A stretch of 58,573 nt of DNA from Akkermansia sp. (GCA_017477935.1 JAFVIC010000056.1:1-58573); one strand, 5' to 3'. Numbered from the stretch's first letter, positions 41,705 through 50,427 are shown. Translations and numbers: made by a program. Notes: a model not told the origin generated them from the letters alone.

Positions 41705-42472
41705 ATGAATATCTACGTACACTCAGCCGGATTTGTGGAGGACTACTCGCGCCGCCAGCCCGCTGCCGCCCCCGCCCTGCCTCGCGAGGTGCGCGAGTGG
41801 CAGGCGCGGCTCGACAAGAATGACGCCCGCTTTGCGCTGGTGGCCGGTTGCACGGGCGGTGCCTGGTACATCGAGTTCCGCAATCTGCTGCTGCCCGGGC
41901 GCTACGACATGCGCAACCGGCAGATTGTGCTCAACATCTGTTTCGGGGCTCTGCAAAGTGAAGCTCAGGTGCGGGCACTCGCTCTGGCCTACCTGGATTT
42001 CGAGACAGTCTACCATGCTGCGGGGCACTGCGCAGGGCGGCTCTGCCCCGGGCTGGCCACGGCCTACCGTGAGCAGGCGGGAGATTATGATTTCGACTTC
42101 GCGGCCGCCCGCCAATGGGCGGAGGGAATCATGGCCCATCTGGCGCCCCTGCCCGCCGAGGCCGCTGAAATTACCCCCATCATCTGCCACACCAACCCTG
42201 AGCTGGATTCATACACCGAACAAGTGCGCCAACAGTTGCTCACCCACCGCCTGCGCGAGCGCGACGGCCTGCGGCTGCTCTGGGCTGAGCTGGATACTGA
42301 CCCCGCCTGCGGTGCCGACATCACCCTGCAATATACTGAGGGCAAGGGCTGTTATAAAACATTGACAGCTCCGGTCACGCGCCCCGCACGCCGGGGGAAA
42401 ACTCTCCTACTCTTGTCGGGGCTCGCTATCTTGCTGATAGTGATTCTGTACTACTTACTGTCAGCGGAATGA
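41705..42472 (+). CDS. Tail-anchored partner of the GTPase
   Basis: A 255-residue soluble domain followed by one C-terminal membrane helix (TLLLLSGLAILLIVILYYLL), so the body is cytoplasmic. No family recognised. Its position 2 bp after the GTPase-like gene suggests it recruits the GTPase to the membrane. It overlaps the end of the converging kinase gene by 22 bp. Confidence 0.7.
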   Translation: MNIYVHSAGFVEDYSRRQPAAAPALPREVREWQARLDKNDARFALVAGCTGGAWYIEFRNLLLPGRYDMRNRQIVLNICFGALQSEAQVRALALAYLDFETVYHAAGHCAGRLCPGLATAYREQAGDYDFDFAAARQWAEGIMAHLAPLPAEAAEITPIICHTNPELDSYTEQVRQQLLTHRLRERDGLRLLWAELDTDPACGADITLQYTEGKGCYKTLTAPVTRPARRGKTLLLLSGLAILLIVILYYLLSAE

Positions 42473-43947
42473 CGGGGTAGATACAACTTCGGCAGTTCGG
42501 TGTAGGGGTCAACGTATTGTTCCAGCAGGCGCTTGCTCAGCAGGGGTAACAGCGCGGCTTCTTGCAGACTCGCCGGGGTATAGTAATTTTCGGGGTTCAG
42601 GGCCATGCCCTCCAGTCCGCTGTATATCTCGCTGTAATCAGATTTCAGCAGCATCAGCTTTTTCTCGTATTCACGACGAAGTGAATTGTAAGGCGTCAGC
42701 GCCACCAACGCTTCGATAGTTGGCCCCAATTTCGCTTTCTTGAACTTCGGGGGGATTTTGTCGTATTCCTCTTTTGTCAGCCGGCTATACTCCTCTCGCA
42801 ATTCCAGCATCTTATCCCGCAGGGCGACAAGTTCGGCTACCTGTTTTTCCATAGCATTCTGCTGAACAAATTGCTTGCAGAGCGCCTCAAGAGCCCTATC
42901 TACCTTCGCCTGTTCATCTTCCACAGCCGGCTCGGCCGATGGGGGCGGCAACTCCTCTACGTTTTCCTCACCGGTCAGGGGCAGCCACCAAGCGCAGCCG
43001 ACGGCAAGCAGCAGTCCGGCCCCAAGCCATACGGGTACATAGCGCAGGCTGCGCTTCTGCCCTCGGCGAACAGGTTTCACCGGTTCCTCAGGTTCCTGCA
43101 ACAGCGCAAGCCAATCGGCAGCCGTGGCGTTTCTTTCACCGGGAACCAACGCCAGGTTAAGCATGATTCCCTCCGCCAATCCCGGGAACTCCGGCAATGA
43201 ACTCAGCGGCTGCAACTCATCTTTCATCAGGCGGCTCACGGCAGGCTCCGGCGCGACACCGCCCAGCAGCTCATACCAAGTGGCAGCCAGGGCGTATAAA
43301 TCCGTATGCGGTCCTACGTTGCCCTTGCCCGCTACCTGCTCAGGTGCAGCGTATGCCGGGGTGAACTCTCCCTGTGTAACAGAGTCGGAGCCAAAATACA
43401 CCGCTGCTCCGAAGTCAATAAGCACCGGCTGCCCGTTTTCATCGAACATAATGTTGCCCGGCTTGATATCGCGGTGCAACACCCCGCGATTGTGCAGGTA
43501 GTCCAGCGCTCTCAGCAATTGCAGCAGCCACTCTCTCACCGTGGCCGGCTCAAGCAGGTGACCGTTCAGAGAGGCTTCGTCCATACGCTCCCTCAGCGAG
43601 CCCCCTTCCAGCCACGGCATGACATAATAGAGAGCGCCGCCACTCTCGAACACATCGTACACGCGCACGATGTTCTGGTGATTCAGGCCGGCCAGGGTGC
43701 GGGCTTCGCGCCGCATATCAGCCATGGCCTGTTGATACATCGACACGTGGGACTCCCGGTCAGGGTGCAAGTGACCGTGTTCATCACGCACGCACAGCTC
43801 CGGGGGGAAACACTCTTTGAGCACAACCGTGCGCTCCAAGCCGGAATCCCAGGCAACGTAAGTAACACCAAACCCACCCCGGGCGATTACCTTCAATATC
43901 TTATAGCTACCGATACGGGTCTGAGGAGGCAGTGCATACATAGACAT
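42451..43947 (-). CDS. Transmembrane Ser/Thr protein kinase
   Basis: A 498-residue eukaryotic-type kinase. Gly loop ARGGFGVTY (22-30), K44 (VVLKE), E81, HRD with D160 (LHRDIKPGN), DFG with D178 and APE (201-203) are all present, so it should be active. A membrane helix at 303-324 leads to a periplasmic domain predicted to be coiled coil (340-430), a possible sensor. It converges on the GTPase/anchor pair, which may be its substrates. No phosphatase is adjacent. Confidence 0.92.
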   Translation of the reverse strand: MSMYALPPQTRIGSYKILKVIARGGFGVTYVAWDSGLERTVVLKECFPPELCVRDEHGHLHPDRESHVSMYQQAMADMRREARTLAGLNHQNIVRVYDVFESGGALYYVMPWLEGGSLRERMDEASLNGHLLEPATVREWLLQLLRALDYLHNRGVLHRDIKPGNIMFDENGQPVLIDFGAAVYFGSDSVTQGEFTPAYAAPEQVAGKGNVGPHTDLYALAATWYELLGGVAPEPAVSRLMKDELQPLSSLPEFPGLAEGIMLNLALVPGERNATAADWLALLQEPEEPVKPVRRGQKRSLRYVPVWLGAGLLLAVGCAWWLPLTGEENVEELPPPSAEPAVEDEQAKVDRALEALCKQFVQQNAMEKQVAELVALRDKMLELREEYSRLTKEEYDKIPPKFKKAKLGPTIEALVALTPYNSLRREYEKKLMLLKSDYSEIYSGLEGMALNPENYYTPASLQEAALLPLLSKRLLEQYVDPYTELPKLYLPRHSADSK

Positions 43948-43956
43948 AACACAGAT

Positions 43957-43985
43957 AAACTAACACGCCCACCTCGGCGTGTCAA
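43957..43985 (-). promoter_or_regulatory. Leaderless promoter of the kinase gene
   Basis: TTGACA (43985-43980), 17-bp spacer, TAGTTT (43962-43957), 9 nt before ATG 43947. Confidence 0.6.
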
Positions 43986-44028
43986 CAAATAAACACAAAT
44001 TCCCCTTACGGGCAGCCCGCCCTGAATA

Positions 44029-44373
44029 TCATTCGCCGAGCTTAGGCACCTCGTCAGCCAGGAACTCAGAAAGGGTTTTGCCCTGAGCAAATGCCTTCTT
44101 TTCCAGCATTTTACGCGTAGCAGGGTCAAGACTGAGCGTCACTCGAGTTTCCTCCGAAACCTGAACACGCGACGGCAGAGAGAGCGGCAGCTCTTTCATC
44201 AGCTCGCGGATGATATGCTCCTTGGCCGCGGGAATAATCTTGCGCGCCATCCAGTTGCGCACGGTGGCCTCCGTGACGAAACATTTTTCGGCAAGCCACG
44301 CGTAGCTGTAGTTATTTGCCTTTAACCACAACTTCACATTGAGCTTCAACTCATCCTGATTCTGCGCTTCCAC
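44029..44373 (-). CDS. HTH plus ribbon-helix-helix-like regulator
   Basis: A 114-residue protein with a GTG start. Residues 12-48 fit an HTH (YSYAWLAEKCFVTEATVRNW). Residues 74-110 look like a ribbon-helix-helix unit (ETRVTLSLDPATRKMLEKKA, then KTLSEFLADEVP). Two DNA-binding types in one short chain are unusual. It is divergent from the zinc-ribbon gene and may control it. Confidence 0.7.
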   Translation of the reverse strand: MEAQNQDELKLNVKLWLKANNYSYAWLAEKCFVTEATVRNWMARKIIPAAKEHIIRELMKELPLSLPSRVQVSEETRVTLSLDPATRKMLEKKAFAQGKTLSEFLADEVPKLGE

Positions 44374-44379
44374 GCCGTG

Positions 44380-44408
44380 AATATAGCATTTCTGACATAC
44401 TTTGGCAA
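44380..44408 (-). promoter_or_regulatory. Leaderless promoter of the HTH-RHH gene
   Basis: TTGCCA (44408-44403), 17-bp spacer, TATATT (44385-44380), 6 nt before the GTG at 44373, so GTG would be at or next to +1. Confidence 0.6.
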
Positions 44409-44458
44409 GAGGATAATGCCGACGGCAGAGAAAAATTAGTTGAGCGTTACTTTTTAAG

Positions 44459-44487
44459 TTGACATAATATCTTTTTCGCTATATAAA
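44459..44487 (+). promoter_or_regulatory. Strong promoter of the zinc-ribbon gene
   Basis: TTGACA (44459-44464), 17-bp spacer, TATAAA (44482-44487). Leader of about 21 nt, without a Shine-Dalgarno sequence. Confidence 0.75.
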
Positions 44488-44514
44488 TAAATCCACACAA
44501 CGAAACAAACAACC

Positions 44515-45012
44515 ATGACCATCACCTTCACCTGTCCGCACTGCGGCGGCCACAAGCTACAGCAAATCCGCCAGGTTATTCACCGTACCGAGGTGAATCT
44601 CAGCGCTGCGCCCACGGGTGAGCTCATACCGGCACCGATAGGTGTCGTGGAGGAACTGCGAGGGCCTGTACTGGGCTACAGGTGTCGGAATTGTCGCTAT
44701 CCGGATATCAATAACCATGAGGAGAGCAACGGCTTTTTCTGGACCACGCCGCAATCCGTACACTCAGCGGGAGCCCTGGCGATAGGTCAGGAACCCGCAG
44801 CACCGCAGCGCTGCATGATATGCCATAAAGATGGCCGAATGGAACCGCTGCTCGTTGAAACCGGCACGACAGCCCCTCTGAGCACAAGCCAACGAAACAA
44901 AGTGCTGACCCGCCGTGGTGTACGCGGTGGGGTGTTGCTCTGCGAAAGTGACCCGGGAATTGCCGCCTTTGCCTGCACTGACTGGCAAGGGATTGACTGC
45001 GAAACTCTATAA
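44515..45012 (+). CDS. Zinc-ribbon protein of unknown function
   Basis: A 165-residue protein. CPHCGG (residues 7-12) with CRNC near 58 forms a four-Cys zinc ribbon. A second CMIC pair is near 99, and single Cys residues follow. It probably binds nucleic acid or protein. It is 20 bp upstream of the GYF_2 gene in the same unit. Confidence 0.72.
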   Translation: MTITFTCPHCGGHKLQQIRQVIHRTEVNLSAAPTGELIPAPIGVVEELRGPVLGYRCRNCRYPDINNHEESNGFFWTTPQSVHSAGALAIGQEPAAPQRCMICHKDGRMEPLLVETGTTAPLSTSQRNKVLTRRGVRGGVLLCESDPGIAAFACTDWQGIDCETL

Positions 45013-45032
45013 AAACAGCCCCCCCTTACCAC

Positions 45033-46310
45033 ATGAACAAGACCGCTTACTACATCACGAAACCGGATGGCTCCCAAGAAGGCCCGTATACACAGGAAGC
45101 CCTCATCTCGCGCATACAAGCCGGCAAATATCCCCCGGGTACCAGCCTGTGGTACCGCGAGCTGCCCGGGTGGGAACCCCTGGAAAAGCATTTCAACATA
45201 CAACAAGCGAGAACGACAGCCGGCAAAGCGACACAGCTTCACCGGGCAACTCGCCCCTTGCGGAAGGCTGCGGGCAAGGCAAAGCAATTCCCGCCCCGGC
45301 CCCACAGTGAGCCGGGCAGCACCAAGCGCACCACGGCTCTCATCGTCGCAGCGCTGCTACTTCTTACCGTGGGTGGTGCGGCCTACTGGTATTTCGGGGG
45401 AGATACAGACGTCAGCATGACACAAAAGGCCCCTCTACGCCCCGCTACCCCACCGAAACAGGTGCAGCCTGAGCCGGAACCGATGCCGGAGCCGGAACCG
45501 GATTTAGCCGCCGACATCGAACCCACTGAAGAAATAGAAGAAATCCCGGAACCGGTGAACAAAACAACAGCTCCCGAAGAAGCAGGCATGGGCCGCTCGC
45601 TGATAGGCTTCGCCAAAGCCATTGGCAAATCGATACAGGCGACCGACAGCACGGCCGACAGCACGGCCGACAAGACTCCCGGCGAGACAGAGACATCACC
45701 TCAGAAGACAAGCGCACGGCCGGGCCGCGCACCCCGTGCCGCGACAGCCTCCACCTCAGACCTTCGCAAGGATGCCGAAGACGAACAGGCTGCCCCCGCA
45801 CCCCTTACCCCCGAGCAAACTCGTCAACTGCGCTCCTGCGAACGCAAAATCCGCCTGGCGTACACGCGCAAACAAAAAGCCTATAAACGAATAGCTTTCT
45901 ACAAACAGAAAATCTACCTGCACGAAGAGTGCCGCGACTGCCACAACTGCTCCTCGCAGGGAATCACCGGGGCCTGCCGCCACTGGGCCATGGCAGAGTT
46001 TGACGGCAAGCGTATACGCGTGTGCCACCAGCTGCCGCACGGTTCTCAGCGCTACTCCGGCATAGATCAGGCCATCTCATCTCTCGAAGTCAAGATTGAG
46101 AGCATGGAAAAAGTTATCAACGGAGCCGATGAAATGATAAGCGAACAGCAGCAAAAAATGTCCGATATCGCCGGCGATGCGGTTACCCCACCGGAGGAAC
46201 CGGAGTATGAATACGAAAACTTCATTCCCACCCGAGGCACCTCGGGCAGCGGCCGCCCCAATAGCCGCAGTGGGAGAGGGCGCAGCTCCCGCGGTTCCTA
46301 CTCATATTAG
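45033..46310 (+). CDS. GYF_2 membrane protein with coiled-coil domain
   Basis: A 425-residue protein. A GYF_2 domain (YYITKPDGSQEGPYTQEAL, SLWYRELPGWEPL) occupies residues 1-55. A membrane helix lies at about 101-120 (TALIVAALLLLTVGGAAYWY). A long Pro/Glu and Thr/Ala linker follows, then a coiled-coil part with a Cys cluster (HEECRDCHNCSSQGITGACRH, about 290-311). The tail is Gly/Ser/Arg-rich. It is the second GYF_2 protein in this window. Confidence 0.75.
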   Translation: MNKTAYYITKPDGSQEGPYTQEALISRIQAGKYPPGTSLWYRELPGWEPLEKHFNIQQARTTAGKATQLHRATRPLRKAAGKAKQFPPRPHSEPGSTKRTTALIVAALLLLTVGGAAYWYFGGDTDVSMTQKAPLRPATPPKQVQPEPEPMPEPEPDLAADIEPTEEIEEIPEPVNKTTAPEEAGMGRSLIGFAKAIGKSIQATDSTADSTADKTPGETETSPQKTSARPGRAPRAATASTSDLRKDAEDEQAAPAPLTPEQTRQLRSCERKIRLAYTRKQKAYKRIAFYKQKIYLHEECRDCHNCSSQGITGACRHWAMAEFDGKRIRVCHQLPHGSQRYSGIDQAISSLEVKIESMEKVINGADEMISEQQQKMSDIAGDAVTPPEEPEYEYENFIPTRGTSGSGRPNSRSGRGRSSRGSYSY

Positions 46311-46371
46311 AATGAACTCTACTGCGTATCCGCCTTCACCGAAATGTCACCCCGGGACAGAGTTTTCGCCC

Positions 46372-46400
46372 TTGACGTCAAGACGGAATGGGTGTAGCAT
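46372..46400 (+). promoter_or_regulatory. Promoter of the GNAT gene
   Basis: TTGACG (46372-46377), 17-bp spacer, TAGCAT (46395-46400), 10 nt before ATG 46411; leader of about 4 nt. Confidence 0.6.
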
Positions 46401-46410
46401 ATCGTGCAGC

Positions 46411-46896
46411 ATGATACGCGAGGTTCGAGCGAAGGAAGACGCCACGGCACTGGCCGCCATTTACAATGAATATGTGCTGCACACGACCATCTCATTCGAG
46501 ACGGAAGCTATCAGTGCGGCCCGTATGGCGGAGCGCATAGCCGGATTTGCGGCGGAATTTCCCTATCTCGTCTACGAAGAGGGCGGCGAGGTACTGGGGC
46601 ACTGCTACGCCCACCGCTGGAAGGAACGCGCTGCCTACGCCCGCACATGGGAGAGCACCATTTACCTGGCACCGCAAGCCTGCGGCAAGGGGGTGGGGCA
46701 GCGGCTCATGCGTGAACTCATAGCCCGCTGTCGGGCGGCGGGCTGCCGCGTGCTCATTGCCTGTATCACCCAAGGCAACGAGCGTAGCTGCCGGCTTCAT
46801 GAGTCGCTGGGGTTCAGGCAGGTATCACACTTTCACGCCGTCGGTGAAAAATTCGGGCGCCTGCTTGATGTGGTGGATTACGAACTGCCCCTGTAA
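46411..46896 (+). CDS. GNAT acetyltransferase, phosphinothricin acetyltransferase-like
   Basis: A 161-residue N-acetyltransferase. IREVRAKEDATALAAIYNEY and TTISFET are typical of the PAT/YncA group. The acetyl-CoA loop is in APQACGKGVGQRLMREL (Q/R-x-x-G-x-G/A form), and NERSCRLHESLGF closes the fold. YncA relatives acetylate methionine sulfone or sulfoximine-like compounds. The start at 46411 follows the promoter and family length. Confidence 0.9.
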   Translation: MIREVRAKEDATALAAIYNEYVLHTTISFETEAISAARMAERIAGFAAEFPYLVYEEGGEVLGHCYAHRWKERAAYARTWESTIYLAPQACGKGVGQRLMRELIARCRAAGCRVLIACITQGNERSCRLHESLGFRQVSHFHAVGEKFGRLLDVVDYELPL

Positions 46897-46924
46897 TCCT
46901 GACATCATGCCACCGGGCGCCGGC

Positions 46925-47680
46925 TCAGCGACCGTGGTAGCTCAGACGGCGGTTGGGCGGGTTGCCGGGGATAACGTGCCCCATGTAGGGCAACAGCTTA
47001 TCCATCACGAGCCGGTTACCATCACCGGTGATGTGCACTCGGTCGTGCCAGCGGATGTTGACCGTGCGGCCATCGGGCTTACGAATGCTGTGCATGTACC
47101 TGCCCCGAGAGTCAGCAAGAAGAGCGCGGGTATTGATGTAGCCGAGTTTATAGCGTTTGCAGAATCGGTACATGAGCGAATTAATCTGCGCCAGTTGGGT
47201 GTTGAGCGGTTCTTCCTCCACAACAGGGGGGCCAAGGAAGATAAGTCTGGCTCCGTACCGGCGGCAGAGCGTTGTTATTTCCATGAGTTTCTGTAGGTAA
47301 ACCTTGTTCCAGGCCGGGGAACAGGGCTCGCCCAGGCCGGTGTGGCCGTGGATATTCTGAGGGTCATTGGTGCCCACCCACATCACAACTATCTGCGGGT
47401 GATGCTTGCGGAGATTGGCCTCAAGCACTTTGGGCCAGTTGTAAAAGTCAGGTCGACTCAAACCGGTGGAACGCTTGCCGATGGGGATGAGGGTTATGTT
47501 TTCATAGCCCGCCATCTGGCGTTTCATCTGCGGCCCCATGGCCTCCATGAGCGAATCCCCCGTCAGAAGAATGCGAACAGGAAAGTTCGCTCGCCCCCGG
47601 CCACCGCACTCCAGGTGCATGGCGAATGCAGTGGTGGAAACGAACAGGAGGCATAGAATGAGTCGGGCGAGTGTTTTCAT
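46925..47680 (-). CDS. SGNH hydrolase (DUF459-like), last gene of the O-acylation operon
   Basis: A 251-residue secreted protein: signal peptide (to about 20), then block I LLTGDSLMEAMG with S43, block III WVGTNDPQ (N105) and a C-terminal DRVH with D213 and H216. This is the SGNH set of DUF459 and AlgJ/AlgX-like O-acetyl transfer proteins. Its start overlaps the stop of the preceding gene by 4 bp. Confidence 0.85.
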   Translation of the reverse strand: MKTLARLILCLLFVSTTAFAMHLECGGRGRANFPVRILLTGDSLMEAMGPQMKRQMAGYENITLIPIGKRSTGLSRPDFYNWPKVLEANLRKHHPQIVVMWVGTNDPQNIHGHTGLGEPCSPAWNKVYLQKLMEITTLCRRYGARLIFLGPPVVEEEPLNTQLAQINSLMYRFCKRYKLGYINTRALLADSRGRYMHSIRKPDGRTVNIRWHDRVHITGDGNRLVMDKLLPYMGHVIPGNPPNRRLSYHGR

Positions 47681-48891
47681 TTTCGGTTGCGGTTGTTGTG
47701 TCTGATAGTGTTTTCCAGTTGGGCGTTGCGCGAGCGGGCTCGCTCTTTTTCCGTAAGCTGTTTGTCGGGATTGCTCTCGCGGAAGGCGGCAATGCGCTTT
47801 TCGATAGCCGGCAGCAGCAGCTCTACCAGCAATCTGTTACCGTGCGGGCTGAGGTGCTCTTTGTCGGGGCGGCGTATACGCACGGCCTTCCCGCTTGCAT
47901 CCGTCATGAAGGCACGGAATTGCCCATTTTCATCGCCGAGCACGGGTATGGTATCCAGGAACTCAATACCGCGCTCCCGGCAGGCCTCACGCTGGGTTTC
48001 GCCGGTCTGGCTGAGCTGGCGGGCATAGCGGCTGCCCATCGGCGGCAGCCCCACCCATATCATTTCACAGCCATAGCGCTGAGCGATGTCGAAGATTTCG
48101 TTCATTTTTTCCTTATAGGCCTCGCACCAGGGGGCACCATACGCCGGGTGCACTACCTTTTTGTTGCGGCGAATGGGCATGGCGTCGTTCGCTCCTATAA
48201 AGACTACGATGAGGTTCGGGCGCTTTTCGTTCACCACACGCTCCATATTATCCGGCCAGTTGAAGTAGTCCGGGCGGGTCAGACCGGTGGAATATCGCGC
48301 AGCCAGCAGGAAATGCAGCCCCTGTCGCTCGCGCAGAGCCCGGTGAGTGGCAGGCCCGAGGTCCTCCATGAGCGAATCCCCCATGAGCATGATACGGTAA
48401 TGCACGGGGTTGGCGAGATTGGCCTCTTTTTGCGCCGCCAGAATCTGCTCCGGCGTCAGCTGCGGCTCCGGCTCAGGTTCCGGTTCAGGTTCCGGCTCGG
48501 GTTGGGGCTCGGGCTCAGGCTCGGGCTGAGGTGGCGGTTCCGGGGCGGGCGGCGGTTCCGGTGGCGGGGGTGGCTCCGGGTAAATGAGCGGGATGTAACT
48601 CGGCAGGGGTGGCAGCTCCGGCAGCGGATCGGTCAGCGCGAGGAGTTCGGGTTCCTCTTGCGGGGTCCGGAGCACACTGAGGGCCGCGAAGGTTTCTTTC
48701 TGGGCACTGAACCACTGCGGCAGCCGGGTATGGTGGGCGGCTTGGTTCAGCGCGGCAGCCGTTTCGTGCAACTCGGGGTAGGCACTTTCCAACTGCTGGG
48801 TATATTCATTGATATTCTGCAGCCCGAGCAGCAGAGCAGCCAGACCGGTGCTCAGGCAGATTTTCACGCTCTGTGGCAACTTGAAGGGCAT
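47677..48891 (-). CDS. SGNH hydrolase with proline-glutamate stalk
   Basis: A 404-residue protein. An N-terminal membrane anchor (VKICLSTGLAALLLG, 9-24) and a soluble part lead to a rigid Pro-Glu repeat stalk (105-144), then an SGNH domain with MLMGDSLMED (S173), FIGANDA and DKEHLSPHGN (D/H). The stalk probably spaces the catalytic domain from the inner membrane. It lies between the MBOAT gene and the second SGNH gene. Confidence 0.85.
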   Translation of the reverse strand: MPFKLPQSVKICLSTGLAALLLGLQNINEYTQQLESAYPELHETAAALNQAAHHTRLPQWFSAQKETFAALSVLRTPQEEPELLALTDPLPELPPLPSYIPLIYPEPPPPPEPPPAPEPPPQPEPEPEPQPEPEPEPEPEPEPQLTPEQILAAQKEANLANPVHYRIMLMGDSLMEDLGPATHRALRERQGLHFLLAARYSTGLTRPDYFNWPDNMERVVNEKRPNLIVVFIGANDAMPIRRNKKVVHPAYGAPWCEAYKEKMNEIFDIAQRYGCEMIWVGLPPMGSRYARQLSQTGETQREACRERGIEFLDTIPVLGDENGQFRAFMTDASGKAVRIRRPDKEHLSPHGNRLLVELLLPAIEKRIAAFRESNPDKQLTEKERARSRNAQLENTIRHNNRNRK

Positions 48892-48899
48892 GGGCAGAA

Positions 48900-50399
48900 T
48901 CAGAAATCAAAGTAGATGAACGGTAACATACCCTCCGGCCCCAGGCTCAGAATGGTGCCACCCAGCACCCCGGCCACAAGTGCCTGCACCCCCCAGGGAA
49001 GTCGACCATACACACCGGCAAATACCCGGTAGCACGTCGGCCCACACCACTGAAGAGCCAATACCAGCAAAATACAAAGGATAACCGGCGGAGCAAAGCC
49101 TTCCCCACCCTGCGGGCAGACACTTGCCCGCAATATACCGCAGGCGCGCTCAAAGCTCTCCGCCCGGAAAAACACCCACAGCAAAGCCAGCACGTGGAAG
49201 GTCAGCAGCCAGGCCGCTGTTTTGCCGAGGATTTTCAGGGCACGAGGCGCCTGCCCCACCTGCGGGAACCAGCGCTCCTTCAAGGCATGGAACCCATGCA
49301 CGGCAGCAAGCCCCAGGCCATGGCCCAGACCCCAGATGAAGAAGTTGACAAAACGCCCGCCGCTGCCATGCCACAGACCGCCGATGGTCATAGTGGCAAT
49401 GAGGTTCACATATCGGTTACCACGCCTGCTGCCGCCGAGCGGGATATAGAGGTAGTCCCTCAGCCAGCGGGAGAGGGTAATGTGCCAGCGGTGCCAGAAC
49501 TCTTTCAAGTTCAGCGCCCGGTAGGGTGAATCGAAGTTGGCGGGGAGTTGCCAGCCCATGAGCCGGGCGATACCGATGGCGATATCCGTATACCCGGAAA
49601 AATCACAGTAAATCTGCATGGTGTAGGCATATACCCCCACCCGGACGGCTGCGGTACTGTAATTCTCAGGCGTCGTGAAGAGCGGGTCCACCAGCTCTTG
49701 AGATAAGTAAGTGGCCAGCACCACCTTCTTAAACAGACCGCTGAGAATGTAGCACATCCCCTCACTCAGGTCACTGCTCCGGGCACTGCGGGCGCCCAGT
49801 TGCCCGAAAAACTGTTCTGAGCGCATGATGGGGCCTGCCATCACGCAGGGGAAGAATGAGATATAGGCCAGCACATCTGCAAAACTGCGCGCCGGCAGTT
49901 GCTTGTTGCGGTAGCAGTCTATGCTGTACGAAAGCCCCATGAAGGAATAAAACGACAAACCGGCCGGCAGCACCACTTCCCCCATGCCGGACTCCGCCAG
50001 CCACTGCTGCAGAGCACTGCCCGGCAACAGCAGGTTATTGAGCTGCACGTACAGGGGCTCCGCGTATTTGCAGACAGCCAACAGCAGTATGTGAAAGACG
50101 ACCGTGACAACCAGCGGCCACTTCTTCCACCCCTTTAACACGCTGATTTTCACCAGCTTGCCGCAACAGGGACAATTCTGAGCATAGCTTACCTCGCGCT
50201 CACGCAGCTGCACACACCCCCAGTTCATGAAGGCTACCAGCAGCAGCAACAGCACATACTCCGCCCCGGCATACCCGTAGAAAAACAGGCTGACAAGGGT
50301 GATAAAATACTTATATACAGCAGGATAACCACGCAACACCCACCCGATGCTCAGCACGGGCAGGAAAAAAAGCACAAAGATGGTGGTGGCAAAGTTCAC
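48900..50399 (-). CDS. MBOAT-family O-acyltransferase (AlgI/PatA-like)
   Basis: A 499-residue polytopic membrane protein with the MBOAT histidine H344 in TIGGLWHGSG, the FWHRWHITLSRWL helix (H303/H306) and the CDFSGYTDIAIG motif. Such proteins move acyl groups across the inner membrane for modification of glycans or peptidoglycan. An unusual CPCC motif (76-79) may bind metal. It starts at GTG 50399 and leads an operon with two SGNH hydrolases, the standard MBOAT-SGNH partnership. Confidence 0.93.
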   Translation of the reverse strand: MNFATTIFVLFFLPVLSIGWVLRGYPAVYKYFITLVSLFFYGYAGAEYVLLLLLVAFMNWGCVQLREREVSYAQNCPCCGKLVKISVLKGWKKWPLVVTVVFHILLLAVCKYAEPLYVQLNNLLLPGSALQQWLAESGMGEVVLPAGLSFYSFMGLSYSIDCYRNKQLPARSFADVLAYISFFPCVMAGPIMRSEQFFGQLGARSARSSDLSEGMCYILSGLFKKVVLATYLSQELVDPLFTTPENYSTAAVRVGVYAYTMQIYCDFSGYTDIAIGIARLMGWQLPANFDSPYRALNLKEFWHRWHITLSRWLRDYLYIPLGGSRRGNRYVNLIATMTIGGLWHGSGGRFVNFFIWGLGHGLGLAAVHGFHALKERWFPQVGQAPRALKILGKTAAWLLTFHVLALLWVFFRAESFERACGILRASVCPQGGEGFAPPVILCILLVLALQWCGPTCYRVFAGVYGRLPWGVQALVAGVLGGTILSLGPEGMLPFIYFDF

Positions 50400-50427
50400 T
50401 TGTTATCCTGTAATGATATGCCTGAGA

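Noticed and set aside
48470..48580. Short repeats of GGCTCGG/GGTTCCGG type resembling a tandem array
   Set aside because: They encode the Pro-Glu stalk of the SGNH protein; low-complexity coding sequence, not a CRISPR or regulatory array.
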